A stretch of 64,000 nt of DNA, from contig NC_020908.1 in assembly GCF_000155735.2 (NCBI RefSeq), positions 3,663,001 to 3,727,000 on the forward strand. The letters are read 5' to 3'. Made by a program: the position numbers and the translations under genes. The notes under the pieces were generated by a model. That model did no database searches and was not told where the DNA came from. It worked only from the letters and a program-made list of their open reading frames with translations. The DNA comes from Octadecabacter arcticus 238. GTDB taxonomy: Bacteria; Pseudomonadota; Alphaproteobacteria; Rhodobacterales; Rhodobacteraceae. Below are positions 34,720 to 44,218 of this stretch, in pieces (the first letter of the stretch is position 1; each line of letters begins with the position of its first letter).

Positions 34720-35795
34720 ATTCAAACATCAAGTGCAACGGTTGATTTAAAGGCCACGATTTCGTCGGCCATGGCTTCAGCGGGTGTTCTCCATCCGAGG
34801 GTTTTTCTTGGACGGTTGTTCATCAGGTTTGCAACGTCGTTGAGCCATGTTTGGCTTGCACCGTTCAGGTCAGTTCCTTTGGGCATGAACTGACGCAGCA
34901 GTCCGTTGGTGTTCTCGTTGCTGCCGCGCTGCCAGGGAGCATGCGGATCGCAGAACCAGATATCAATTTTCAATCGTCGCGCCAATTCACGATGGCAGGC
35001 CATTTCGGAGCCACGGTCATAGGTCATGCTCTTGCGCAAATCAGCGGGTAGTCGTCTCATCTGGCGGGTGAAGCTGTCAAGCGCGGCCTCGGCCCCATTG
35101 CCATCCATTTTGCAAAGAATGACAAAGCGTGTCTTGCGCTCGACCAAGGTCCCCACTGACGAGCGATTGAATGCGCCCTTGATGAGGTCGCCCTCCCAAT
35201 GGCCTGGTACCAGTCGTGCTTCGATCTCTTCAGGGCGATTGATAATGCGCAATGATTCCGGGACCATAGCACTGCCCGCCGCTGTCCTGCGCTTGAGCCC
35301 ACGCTTAGGCTTCGCTTGACGCAACGCCTCGATCATCGCCGCCTTCAGCCCGCCACGTGGCTGCGCGTAAATCGCGGCATAGATGGTCTTATGGCTCACA
35401 TAGGCGGATGGATCATCAGGCTTCATGAGACGCAGTCTCTGCGCAATCTGCTCAGGCGACCAGTGCAGATGTACGAGCTTGCCATGAACGAAACGATTAA
35501 GATCGCTCCCCTCCACAAGCTTGCGCTTGCGGCGGCAGCGCGCGCGCCGGGCATCATAGGCCTGCCGCGCCGCTTGCGGGCAATAGCTGCCGTCTTCCTG
35601 CCGACCTCGCGCCAGCTCACGGCAGATCGTGCTCGCCGGGCGATGCAAAAGCTGGCCGATCAACCGCGGACTGCTGCCCCTATTATGCTCGGCTAATATC
35701 ACGCCACGGTCCTCGCTGCTGAGGTGCTTGCTTCGTATGTCCATCACAACATCCTATGCCCAAAGGGCTCTGAGTGTTGCATTTGAAACTTGAGT
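34720..35795 (-). mobile_element. IS30 family element, complete
   Basis: About 1.08 kb with imperfect inverted ends (TTCAAACATCAAGTGCAAC on the left, CTCAAGTTTCAAATGCAAC on the opposite strand at the right). It lies directly after the YHYH gene stop and before the PEBP gene. Confidence 0.85.
34722..35747 (-). CDS. IS30 transposase
   Basis: 341 residues with an N-terminal helix-turn-helix (LSSEDRGVILAEHNRGSSPR, then IGQLLHRPASTICRELARG) and the IS30 DDE core: GHWEGDLIKG (first Asp), SMTYDRGSEM (second Asp), SNENTNGLLRQFMPKG with the Glu. Intact; it serves as the uninterrupted reference for the copy carrying hairpin M. Confidence 0.93.
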   Translation of the reverse strand: MMDIRSKHLSSEDRGVILAEHNRGSSPRLIGQLLHRPASTICRELARGRQEDGSYCPQAARQAYDARRARCRRKRKLVEGSDLNRFVHGKLVHLHWSPEQIAQRLRLMKPDDPSAYVSHKTIYAAIYAQPRGGLKAAMIEALRQAKPKRGLKRRTAAGSAMVPESLRIINRPEEIEARLVPGHWEGDLIKGAFNRSSVGTLVERKTRFVILCKMDGNGAEAALDSFTRQMRRLPADLRKSMTYDRGSEMACHRELARRLKIDIWFCDPHAPWQRGSNENTNGLLRQFMPKGTDLNGASQTWLNDVANLMNNRPRKTLGWRTPAEAMADEIVAFKSTVALDV

Positions 35796-36758
35796 CTAAG
35801 CTGTCCGTGTCTCATAGGTATAGCAATTGGGTGTCTGCGACGGTGTGTAGCGCATGTAATACGCCTCGCCCTCATAGGAATAATCCATACTGCGCAGGCC
35901 GGATGCATCTTGGGTGAAGGTCAGTCCATCAACACCGCCACGTGGTGGCCTGCTCGGCTCCATCCCTCTGCCGCCTACAGCGGGCGTCAACGGTGCAACA
36001 CGGGGCAATTGTTCCATGTTTGCAACCCCACCCATCAAACATTGGACAATATAGGGGGCATCAGTCGACGTATGGTAGCGATAACCAAACCTACCATCGG
36101 GCTGTCCGTTGCAGTCGTCCAAAACAGCGGCGGCGATTGGTGTACCATCAGGATTGTTGTCGCCATAAATGGGGAAACCGTCATAGGCCCAGCCGATGAT
36201 CGCGTCGTCGCCCGCATTTTTCATCTGTGCAATCATGCAGACCGGTTTGACGTGGTAGTGGTAATCATCACCCCGCCCCGCATGACCGCCACATACGTCA
36301 AGCTGCTGGGTTAACAACGTGTCGTTCTGCGCCTGATGATCGGACAGGTCTGCGATGCTCATCTCACCGCCGCCTGTATAGTCGTAGATCGGCACACCAT
36401 TCACGGCGACACCCAGCGCGGCATCACGAGTCTGCGGCGTTGTACCAAGGACAGGTTGCAAAGGGATCGGCGCTGCATAGGCGTTGGCAGGCACCGGAAT
36501 TTGTTCGTTCGTTCCCACAATGCCAGTCATCAAATCATGATCGGGATACGTGTACGAGGTCAGGACCGCCTGCCCGGACTCACACTCAACAGCGACCTCA
36601 TCTGCAAATCCCGCCTCCGCAACCGAGGCTATAACCGCAGCGCAGTGCAGGTCGTCTTCATGTGCGACAGCACCCGTCGGTATAATCGCTGCCGAGCCGA
36701 GCACCAAGGCGAGTGATGCCGCCCCACAGACTGACAGTAGAAGGTTCTCTAATCGCAA
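35796..36758 (-). CDS. YHYH domain secreted protein
   Basis: 320 residues with a Sec signal peptide (about 1-32, ending GAVAH) and the diagnostic GRGDDYHYHVKPVC motif near residues 157-170, followed by IIGWAYDGFPIYG and GYRYHTSTDAPY. The family's biochemical role is not established; several conserved His and Cys residues suggest metal binding in the periplasm. Its usual downstream partner, a PEBP protein, is here separated by IS30 and carries stops. Confidence 0.85.
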   Translation of the reverse strand: MRLENLLLSVCGAASLALVLGSAAIIPTGAVAHEDDLHCAAVIASVAEAGFADEVAVECESGQAVLTSYTYPDHDLMTGIVGTNEQIPVPANAYAAPIPLQPVLGTTPQTRDAALGVAVNGVPIYDYTGGGEMSIADLSDHQAQNDTLLTQQLDVCGGHAGRGDDYHYHVKPVCMIAQMKNAGDDAIIGWAYDGFPIYGDNNPDGTPIAAAVLDDCNGQPDGRFGYRYHTSTDAPYIVQCLMGGVANMEQLPRVAPLTPAVGGRGMEPSRPPRGGVDGLTFTQDASGLRSMDYSYEGEAYYMRYTPSQTPNCYTYETRTA

Positions 36759-37139
36759 AACAGATTTCCTAACTTAGGGGATCACACCCCAGCGGAGATG
36801 TGAGTGGTTTCAAACTGTATCTTTGTATTTGTACGTTTGGGCCTGCGGCTTCCGTCGTACCACCTTCAAACTTATTCCGGATGGACGCGGCGGGTCACTC
36901 TTTGAGGGGTGACCCACGAAGCAACACAGCTCTGGCTACGTAACTGTTCCGCGAAAGGCGAACGACGCCGGTGTTGAATTTGGTGCAGAACAACGGACCG
37001 GTTGCCAAAAGATCGCAGGATCTTACGGATCAAAATAGTCCGCATGCGCGGTTAAGACCGCGGCGATCGCATCATCAAGGCGCGACAAATGACGCACGCC
37101 AGCGGCCACAGCGCCGGCCGCATCGTGGGCTTTTTTGCG
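36759..37139. other. Non-coding spacer between the YHYH and urea importer genes
   Basis: About 380 nt with no credible gene. It contains the hairpin at 36892-36915 and, near its left end, the YHYH promoter region. Confidence 0.5.
36892..36915. terminator. Hairpin in the spacer, possible terminator of the urt operon
   Basis: GGGTCAC / GTGACCC stem with a 10-nt loop. Its position about 225 nt beyond the urtE stop makes terminator function plausible but unproven; no long T run follows. Confidence 0.35.
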
Positions 37140-37835
37140 CTACACTGAAACCAGCTCCAACAGCTCGCTGCGCGTCACCTTTGAAGACGGTTGATCAAGC
37201 GTCACGCTGCCACGGTTCATGGCCACGAACCGATCACCGAGATCGAAGGCAAAATCGAAGTATTGTTCAACCAGCACAATCGCGATTTCGCCCTGTTCAC
37301 GCAGTGTGGCGATCACATCGCCGATGTGTTTGATGATGTTGGGCTGGATGCCTTCGGTCGGCTCGTCCAGCAGTAGCACCTTTGGCTTGGCGATCAACGC
37401 ACGAGCGATGGCCAGTTGCTGTTGCTGCCCACCCGATAAATCACCGCCGCGACGGTTCGACATTTCGCGCAACACGGGGAACAGATTATAGATGTGATCG
37501 GGAACCGTGTGCCCGCTACCCGCCAGACAGGCAAATCCGGTTTCAAGGTTTTCCGTGACGGTCATCATCGGAAACACTTCGCGGCCTTGCGGCACATAGC
37601 CGATGCCCGCCTTGGCCGCGTTGACGGGCGCGTTCGACCCGAGCGGTTTGGCGTCTACCGTGATCGTACCACTCGCAAACGGATGGCGCCCCGCGATGGC
37701 CTTAAGAAGGGAGGTCTTTCCCACACCGTTGGTGCCCATCACCGCCGTCACCTCACCGCGTTTTGCAGTCAGGCTGATCCCGTTCAAAATTTGGCTTTCG
37801 CCATATTTCAAGGTCAGATCATTGATTTCCAGCAT
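37140..37835 (-). CDS. urtE: Urea ABC transporter ATP-binding protein UrtE
   Basis: 231-residue LivF-type ATPase: Walker A GTNGVGKTS (near 34-42), signature LSGGQQQQLAIARAL, Walker B VLLLDEPTEGIQPN, then EQYFDFAFDLGDRF. The GIQPN wording is characteristic of UrtE. Two nt separate it from urtD. It powers high-affinity urea uptake together with UrtD. Confidence 0.93.
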   Translation of the reverse strand: MLEINDLTLKYGESQILNGISLTAKRGEVTAVMGTNGVGKTSLLKAIAGRHPFASGTITVDAKPLGSNAPVNAAKAGIGYVPQGREVFPMMTVTENLETGFACLAGSGHTVPDHIYNLFPVLREMSNRRGGDLSGGQQQQLAIARALIAKPKVLLLDEPTEGIQPNIIKHIGDVIATLREQGEIAIVLVEQYFDFAFDLGDRFVAMNRGSVTLDQPSSKVTRSELLELVSV

Positions 37836-37837
37836 CG

Positions 37838-38578
37838 CTATCGCCCCAGATAGACGTCGATGACGTCTTGATTTTTGGTGACATGATCAAGGCTGCCTTC
37901 GGCCAAAACTGCGCCTTCGTGCAGCACAGTCACCTTGCAATTCAAACGGCGCACAAATTCCATATCGTGTTCCACAACCACCACCGCGCGGGTTTTGGCG
38001 GCACGCACCAGCAGGTTGGTAGTGTGTTCGCGTTCAGCGGGCGTCATGCCAGCTGCTGGCTCGTCGACCAACAACAATCGCGGGTCTTGCGCCAGCAGCA
38101 TCCCGATCTCAAGCCATTGCTTTTGCCCGTGCGACAATGCGCCCGACGCCTGGTCAAGCGCGTCTGTCAGGCCAATCTCATCGCTCACCTCGCGGATGCG
38201 TTCCTCACGATTGTCCGCGCGGCGCCCGAACAAAACATCAAACGGTCCGCGCGTGTTTTTCAGCGCCATTGCGATGTTTTCACGCACGCTTTGCGCCTCA
38301 AACACTGTGGGTTTCTGGAATTTGCGACCAATGCCAGCCTGTGCGATCTGGCTTTCAGACATGCCGAGCAACGACACCGACTTTTCGCCAAATATCACGC
38401 GACCTTCGTCCGGCTTGGTTTTACCGGTGACAATATCCATAAACGTGGTTTTGCCTGCACCATTCGGGCCAATAACCGCACGCAATTCAGGTTCCGCGAT
38501 CTGGATCGACAGATTGTTAATCGCGCGAAAACCATCAAATGTGACAGACACGCCAGAGACTTCTAAAAGGGTCGTCAT
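37838..38578 (-). CDS. urtD: Urea ABC transporter ATP-binding protein UrtD
   Basis: 246-residue LivG-type ATPase: Walker A GPNGAGKTT (near 37-45), the longer LivG insert, signature LSHGQKQWLEIGMLLAQ (HGQKQWLEI is typical of UrtD) and Walker B LLLVDEPAAGMTPAE. The start overlaps the urtC stop by 4 bp. Confidence 0.94.
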   Translation of the reverse strand: MTTLLEVSGVSVTFDGFRAINNLSIQIAEPELRAVIGPNGAGKTTFMDIVTGKTKPDEGRVIFGEKSVSLLGMSESQIAQAGIGRKFQKPTVFEAQSVRENIAMALKNTRGPFDVLFGRRADNREERIREVSDEIGLTDALDQASGALSHGQKQWLEIGMLLAQDPRLLLVDEPAAGMTPAEREHTTNLLVRAAKTRAVVVVEHDMEFVRRLNCKVTVLHEGAVLAEGSLDHVTKNQDVIDVYLGR

Positions 38579-39813
38579 GATGGTTTCCCTTCGTCGTTAC
38601 GCCATGCACCCTTGTCAGGTCCATAGTCTCCCTGCCGCTCCACCGCTGTCTCACGGACAAGCGCGTCGAATATCCCACCAACGCCTTTAGGAAAATACAG
38701 TGTGACCAAAACGAACGACACGCCAAGCAGCACAAGCCACCAGTCGGTCCATTTGATCTCATAAAATCCAAGGTTGATGTTGGGCGCCGATCCACCGGTG
38801 AACCACGACGACATCAGCGATACCAACGCCGCGCCAATCACCGCACCATACAGCCGCCCCCTCCCCCCAATAGCCACCCAGACCGCCAGATATATTGACG
38901 CGATGGGCGCGATCTCGGTGGGGTTGATGATGCCCGCTTGCGGGTAATACAGCGCCCCCGCAACGCCTGCGACCATGGCCGTCAGCGTAAAGATGAACAG
39001 TTTGTAATGTTCGACATGATAGCCCAAAAACCGCACGCGGGCTTCGTTGTCTCGGATCGCGCGGATGACCGATCCGAACTTGCCGGACACGACATAGGCG
39101 AACAAAACATAACCCATGCCCAGCGCCAGTGCGGATGCCCAAAAGAACCAAAGCGACACCACTGCTTGGCCGCGCGCCTCAAGTCCAGGGATGTTTTGTA
39201 GGCCCGACAGCCCGTTGTTGCCGCGCAATCCGGTGTCGTTCTGGAAGAAATACAGCGACAGGGCCAATGTCATGGCTTGCGTCAGGATCGACAGATAAAC
39301 ACCCGTGACGCGGCTGCGAAAGGCCAGCCAGCCGAACACCAGCGCCAAAAGGCCGGGGGCCAAAACCACGGCCAACAGTTGCAACGGCAAGCTGTGGGAA
39401 AACGCCCAGAGCGCGGGAAAGTCCGAACTGCCGACCACTCCAAAGATCTGACTGCCAATCGCGTCAGTTATTTCTTGCGGCGTCGGGGGCAATGCTGCGG
39501 ACTCCAGCGACGTTGCCACGATCCCTTCGGTGCGCGCATACATCAACCACATGCCAATGGAGTAGCCACCGATCCCAAAGAACGCGAAATGCCCAAGGCT
39601 CAGGATGCCGCAATAGCCCCAGACCACGTCCATCGCGATGGCAACCAGACACAGGCACAGCGTTTTGCCCAACGTCTTGAGGAACGAGGTCGAGATCATA
39701 TCGACCCCTGCAGCTTCGCTCATGAAGGTCACACCAAGGGTGAAGATCGCAAGACCCGCAAGGAACCACAACACCGACGGGTTTTGGGCGATGAACGATT
39801 TGCGCATGATCAA
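38575..39813 (-). CDS. urtC: Urea ABC transporter permease UrtC
   Basis: 412-residue LivM-type permease with about ten hydrophobic segments, the CGILSLGHFAFFGIGGYSIG segment and GWLAFRSRVTGVYLSILTQA. It overlaps urtB by 4 bp and urtD by 4 bp, indicating tight translational coupling. Confidence 0.94.
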   Translation of the reverse strand: MIMRKSFIAQNPSVLWFLAGLAIFTLGVTFMSEAAGVDMISTSFLKTLGKTLCLCLVAIAMDVVWGYCGILSLGHFAFFGIGGYSIGMWLMYARTEGIVATSLESAALPPTPQEITDAIGSQIFGVVGSSDFPALWAFSHSLPLQLLAVVLAPGLLALVFGWLAFRSRVTGVYLSILTQAMTLALSLYFFQNDTGLRGNNGLSGLQNIPGLEARGQAVVSLWFFWASALALGMGYVLFAYVVSGKFGSVIRAIRDNEARVRFLGYHVEHYKLFIFTLTAMVAGVAGALYYPQAGIINPTEIAPIASIYLAVWVAIGGRGRLYGAVIGAALVSLMSSWFTGGSAPNINLGFYEIKWTDWWLVLLGVSFVLVTLYFPKGVGGIFDALVRETAVERQGDYGPDKGAWRNDEGKPS

Positions 39814-41753
39814 TCCCCCGCCGCCCGAGCCTTGAGGGCGACGATGCCTTTAGGTCGGAACTGAATGAACAGGATCACAAACAAAATCATGTAGGTTTGC
39901 GCCGCCAGCGTGTTGGACGGATTGAAAAACTCGATCCCCTTTTGCGTAAACCCGATCAGGGAAGCGCCCGCGAGCGTCCCCCAAACGTTACCGACGCCGC
40001 CAACCACAACCGTCATGAACGATTGCACGATGTAATCTGCACCCATTTCGGACGTGACCTTGGCATACAGCCCAATCGCAACGCCAGCGATGCCCGCAAT
40101 GCCCGATCCCAGCCCGAAGGTCAGCATGTTGATGCGGTCAGGGTTGATCCCCATGGACGCCGCCATGCCAGGGTTTTGCGTCACCGCGCGGACCTCAAGC
40201 CCAAGCCGTGTGCGTTTCAGGATATACAAGATAAGGCACAGAAACAGCAGTGCCAGCGCGAAAATCGCGATGCGGATTGTGCTGATCTGGACCACATCGT
40301 TCACCACCCATGCGCCTGCCAGCCAGTCGGGCGACGTCAGCGGGCGGGCCTGCGTGCCAAAGATGTTCTTGGCGAGCTGTTGTAGAACGATAGCGATACC
40401 GAACGTCGCCAATAATGTCTCAAGCGGACGGTGATAAAGGTGCCGGATCACCAGCCGCTCCATTGCCACCCCTGCCGCAAACGTGACGGCAAAGGCCATC
40501 GGCAGGGCAATGATGATCGACAGGGTGTAATCCGGCACGATCTGCTGCACCACATAGCCGGTGTAGGCACCCATCATGATGAATTCGCCATGCGCCATAT
40601 TGATGACGCCCATGACCCCGAATGTGATCGCAAGACCAATCGCTGCCAAGAAATAGATCGACGCAAGCGACAGTGCATCCAACGTCAGATCAAGGGTTTT
40701 GCCCACATTAAGTTGCATTGCAATCGCGGCCTCAGCGTCTTCGGCGGCGGCGGTGATGTCGGTGTTCACTTCGGTGTAGGCGAGGTAGAATGTATGTGCA
40801 TCAAGGGCCGACGCGCGGTCCTCGGGTGCGATAAATGGCGCAGCATCACCCCTTGTGACCAGCATGTCATAGGCCGCAATGCGGGCAGCGTCCGTGCCCA
40901 ACGTCGACACATCAACGCCTGCCACTTGCCCGTCTTCGATTTGCGCGGTGAGTGTCGCAACAATATCGTCTGGCGTAACCGTCGCAGGCACGAGGTCTGC
41001 GTCGACCAACAACTGATAGGCCTCGACCTCATTCAGATCGTCCCCGATCTCCATGATTTGCGCCACGTTGGTGCCTTCGGGAATTGAAATGCCGACGAAT
41101 TGCCGCGTCGTCAGGATTTGGCTGATCACGCCACGCACCTCAACGCTCAGGTCGCCAGACAAAAAATTAATCGCGGCGACGCGTTCTTGCATGCTGTCGC
41201 CGAATCGCGCTGTCAATTGGCGTTCCAACTGGACTTTCCGCGCAAGGATCGACGTATCCGGTTCACCGGGAATGGATTGGCGCAGCGGCACAAGCTGGTC
41301 CGCAGCCGGATCACGGCTAATCGCGTCAAGTGCTGCAATGCGGCGGGTCACATCGGCATCTGACAATTGAAATTGCACAAGGGCGGCGTTGATGACGCGG
41401 CGTACTCCTGCGTTGGGTCTGATTTGATCGAAACCGTCGTCATCGGCCACCGTGGTCTGTACGCCAGTGTCCAGATTGGTCAGAACCAACCCATCACCAT
41501 CCTCAGCCGCGCTAAAGAAAATGCCATCGCTTAACCGCACCCAGATTGCCTTGTCGCGCCAATCCTCAAGAAACCTGGGCGAACCCTCTACCGGGGCCTC
41601 CGCAAGCGCCCTGACAACGACGTCAACCGTGCTTCGCGACGGGTTTGCGACGGCGTCGGCATTGTCTTGCAACAGGGATTGAAGGGATTGGGCATGGACC
41701 ACAGGGGCTACAAAAATCAGGCAAAGGCAGACGAGCATGAGGCGCAGCATCAC
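39810..41753 (-). CDS. urtB: Urea ABC transporter permease UrtB with periplasmic N-terminal extension
   Basis: 647 residues. After a signal peptide (about 1-22, HAQS) there is a soluble region of about 330 residues, as found in many proteobacterial UrtB proteins. The LivH-type membrane domain begins near residue 355 (LDALSLASIYFLAAIGLAIT, GVMGVINMAHGEFIMMGAYT) and contains LYHRPLETLLATFGI and RAVTQNPGMAASMGI. It forms the channel with UrtC. Confidence 0.94.
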   Translation of the reverse strand: MMLRLMLVCLCLIFVAPVVHAQSLQSLLQDNADAVANPSRSTVDVVVRALAEAPVEGSPRFLEDWRDKAIWVRLSDGIFFSAAEDGDGLVLTNLDTGVQTTVADDDGFDQIRPNAGVRRVINAALVQFQLSDADVTRRIAALDAISRDPAADQLVPLRQSIPGEPDTSILARKVQLERQLTARFGDSMQERVAAINFLSGDLSVEVRGVISQILTTRQFVGISIPEGTNVAQIMEIGDDLNEVEAYQLLVDADLVPATVTPDDIVATLTAQIEDGQVAGVDVSTLGTDAARIAAYDMLVTRGDAAPFIAPEDRASALDAHTFYLAYTEVNTDITAAAEDAEAAIAMQLNVGKTLDLTLDALSLASIYFLAAIGLAITFGVMGVINMAHGEFIMMGAYTGYVVQQIVPDYTLSIIIALPMAFAVTFAAGVAMERLVIRHLYHRPLETLLATFGIAIVLQQLAKNIFGTQARPLTSPDWLAGAWVVNDVVQISTIRIAIFALALLFLCLILYILKRTRLGLEVRAVTQNPGMAASMGINPDRINMLTFGLGSGIAGIAGVAIGLYAKVTSEMGADYIVQSFMTVVVGGVGNVWGTLAGASLIGFTQKGIEFFNPSNTLAAQTYMILFVILFIQFRPKGIVALKARAAGD

Positions 41754-41791
41754 GGGTCTTCTTTCATAGGGATATCTCGGACGTCATTTGG

Positions 41792-41818
41792 AAGCGGGCA
41801 AGGCACACTGCCCCGCCC
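41792..41818 (-). terminator. GC-rich hairpin between urtA and urtB
   Basis: GCGGGC / GCCCGC stem with a pairing-rich interior, 21 nt after the urtA stop. It is probably an mRNA-stabilising or partially terminating hairpin that favours expression of the binding protein. Confidence 0.4.
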
Positions 41819-41838
41819 GCCAGCCGATGAGAAGCAGC

Positions 41839-43143
41839 TTAGTAGTTGGACGTCAGCTGCACACAAGTCTCGGTTTCGGTGTTGTACATCCCACAACCGA
41901 GGTCTTTCCAATCTGATGTCAGGACGGCGGATTCTGGGAGGAAATCCGTCCATGCATCGCCGGGAACCTCAGATGTCTGGCTGATGATATCAAACTGACC
42001 ATCAGCAGTAATTTCACCGATCAAAACAGGCTTCGAAAGGTGGTGGTTGGGGAGCATGACGGCAGTGCCACCTGTCAGGTTCGGGAACTCCTGACCATAC
42101 ATTGCGGCGCGAACTGCATCGACCTCAACGGAACCCGCTTCAGTCGCGGCGTTGATCCACATGTTAAAGCCAATGTAGTGCGCCTCCATCGGATCATTGG
42201 TCACACGCATATCGTCGCCCGTGTAGGCCTGCCATCTTTCGATGAACGCGGCGTTGGCTTCGGTGTCTGCCGACATAAAGTAGTTCCATGCCGCCAGGTG
42301 ACCGACCAATTCGGACGTATCGAAGCCTGACAGTTCTTCCTCACCTACAGAAAACGCAATAACGGGGATGTCATCCGCGGACACGCCAGCGGCCGCGAGC
42401 TCTTTGTAGAAACCGACGTTCGCATCACCATTGATGGTCGACACAACACCGACCTGATTGCCACCCGCACCCAAGGCCGCGACATCACTCACAATCGTCG
42501 CCCAGTCGGACTGACCGAACGGCGTGTAGTTGACGAAAATGTTCTCTGGCGCGATGCCTTTTTCGATCAGGTAGGCTTCCAGGATATTATTGGTGGTGCG
42601 AGGATAGACATAGTCCGTCCCCAAGAGCGCAAATTGCTCAACGCCCAGCTCTTCGAGAAAATAATCGACAGCCGGAATGGCCTGCTGGTTTGGTGCGGCA
42701 CCGGTATAGAAAACGTTACGCGAGGATTCTTCGCCCTCGTATTGCACCGGATAGAACATCAAACCGTTTAATTCTTCGAGAACTGGCAGCGCGGACTTAC
42801 GCGACACTGACGTCCAAGCACCGAAAATCACATCGACCTCTTCGACGGTCAGAAGTTCGCGGGTCTTTTCTGCAAACAGCGGCCAGTCGGACGCCGGATC
42901 AACGACAACGGCTTCAAGGTCACAACCCAACAGGCCGCCAGCTTCGTTTTGACCCTCAACGAGCATCTGCATCGTGTCAGCCAGCGTCGTCTCTGAGATC
43001 GCCATGGTGCCGGACAGAGAATGCAGCACACCAACTTTGATGGTGCAGTCTTGCGCGGCAGCCCCGGAACCCGCAGCAATCAGCGTGGTTACGGACAGTG
43101 TAGACAAAAGGTTTTTCGACAGTTTCAAGGATACGTCCCCCAT
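41839..43143 (-). CDS. urtA: Urea ABC transporter substrate-binding protein UrtA
   Basis: 434 residues with a signal peptide (about 1-30, ending GAAAQ). The mature protein begins CTIKVGVLHSLSGTMAISE, the standard UrtA opening, and contains VIFGAWTSVSRKSALPVLEE, GLMFYPVQYEGEE, LLGTDYVYPRTTN and the C-terminal CGMYNTETETCVQ with paired cysteines. First gene of the operon; no urease genes are visible in the window. Confidence 0.95.
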   Translation of the reverse strand: MGDVSLKLSKNLLSTLSVTTLIAAGSGAAAQDCTIKVGVLHSLSGTMAISETTLADTMQMLVEGQNEAGGLLGCDLEAVVVDPASDWPLFAEKTRELLTVEEVDVIFGAWTSVSRKSALPVLEELNGLMFYPVQYEGEESSRNVFYTGAAPNQQAIPAVDYFLEELGVEQFALLGTDYVYPRTTNNILEAYLIEKGIAPENIFVNYTPFGQSDWATIVSDVAALGAGGNQVGVVSTINGDANVGFYKELAAAGVSADDIPVIAFSVGEEELSGFDTSELVGHLAAWNYFMSADTEANAAFIERWQAYTGDDMRVTNDPMEAHYIGFNMWINAATEAGSVEVDAVRAAMYGQEFPNLTGGTAVMLPNHHLSKPVLIGEITADGQFDIISQTSEVPGDAWTDFLPESAVLTSDWKDLGCGMYNTETETCVQLTSNY

Positions 43144-43471
43144 TTATGTTCATCTGCGGGCCGCACCAAAATGCCGCCTATGCGTGGCGCAATCATTATG
43201 ATATTGGAACTACCGCAGCTTATTGTTGCAGCCATGCGAGGGTTATTTTCTTCCACGATCACGCCCTCGCGTGGCACTCATCGCCTCGATCTTTAAGGCA
43301 AGGGTAACGTCAGCGCCCAGCGCCGTGTTTGCAACTGCAGCATTTATATTTGAGGTGGATGCGCTGGATATGCTTGCTTTAGCGCCATTTTAAATGCCGA
43401 CTGCCTACTAATCAGGCATTAGACTCTCTGCGTCGGGTTATTTTAACGGTTCAATCAGTGAAGATCAGGCC
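43144..43471. other. Spacer holding the urtA promoter
   Basis: About 330 nt between the divergent-side urtA start and the trmL stop. No gene found; a nitrogen-responsive promoter is expected near urtA, but I cannot point to a specific site. Confidence 0.4.
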
Positions 43472-43945
43472 TCAACCGCCCAACTGGGTGCGCATCGCCT
43501 GATAGATCACGGCCGTGGCCACGTTTGCGAGGTTGAGGGACCGCACAAGCGGATTGCGCATCGGCAAATGAAAGACGCGATCATCCATGCCATCCAAAAC
43601 AGTCGCCGGCAGACCTTTGGATTCGCACCCGAAGACCAAATAAGCATCGTGTTGATAGTCGGGTGCGTAAACGCTCTGCGCGCCGTGTTCTTCAAAGAAA
43701 TACAGACTGTCGCGCGGTGGCTTTCGATCATCCATAAAATCTTGCCAACTGTCATACTCGCTAAGCTGAACATGCTTCCAGTAATCCTGTCCAGCACGCC
43801 GCACAGCCTTTTCGTCAAGCGAAAACCCGTAAGGTCTGATCAAGATCAGCTCCAGTTCCAGCGCCACACAGGTCCGACCGATCGCGCCGGTATTGTACGG
43901 AATTTCAGGCGTCACCAAAACCAGTTTCATGCGCGGATCAGACAT
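43472..43945 (-). CDS. trmL: tRNA (cytidine/uridine-34-2'-O)-methyltransferase
   Basis: 157-residue SPOUT methyltransferase. It has the N-terminal PEIPYNTGAIGRTC, the central LVFGCESKGLP and the C-terminal knot PMRNPLVRSLNLANVATAVIYQ, which bind S-adenosylmethionine. TrmL methylates the wobble ribose of leucine tRNAs using SAM. Length is normal. It stands alone, without operon partners here. Confidence 0.92.
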   Translation of the reverse strand: MSDPRMKLVLVTPEIPYNTGAIGRTCVALELELILIRPYGFSLDEKAVRRAGQDYWKHVQLSEYDSWQDFMDDRKPPRDSLYFFEEHGAQSVYAPDYQHDAYLVFGCESKGLPATVLDGMDDRVFHLPMRNPLVRSLNLANVATAVIYQAMRTQLGG

Positions 43946-44218
43946 CGGATGTTCAGGCTTTCAAAAACACGGGCGCAGGATAAGCCCGTTATCCTATCCT
44001 GTTATCGTGATCAAAGGAGGCTTAACACCGCCTATTTCGACGTCCCATGTGCGAACAATCTGCGACTTAGCTGACATCGTCCGATCAAATAATCGCAACA
44101 TCTCCAACGATGCCACAATCACGTCGCGCAAGACAGGACGCATTAACAATTTCAAATGCGCGGTCGCGATCCGGTTTAGAAACACCAAAGTTCAATGCAA
44201 TCGGCCCACTTTGGTTAT

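Noticed and set aside
37140..43143. Branched-chain amino acid (Liv) importer
   Set aside because: The gene order and the UrtA, UrtD and UrtE-specific wording, plus the long periplasmic N-terminus of the UrtB permease, point to urea uptake instead.
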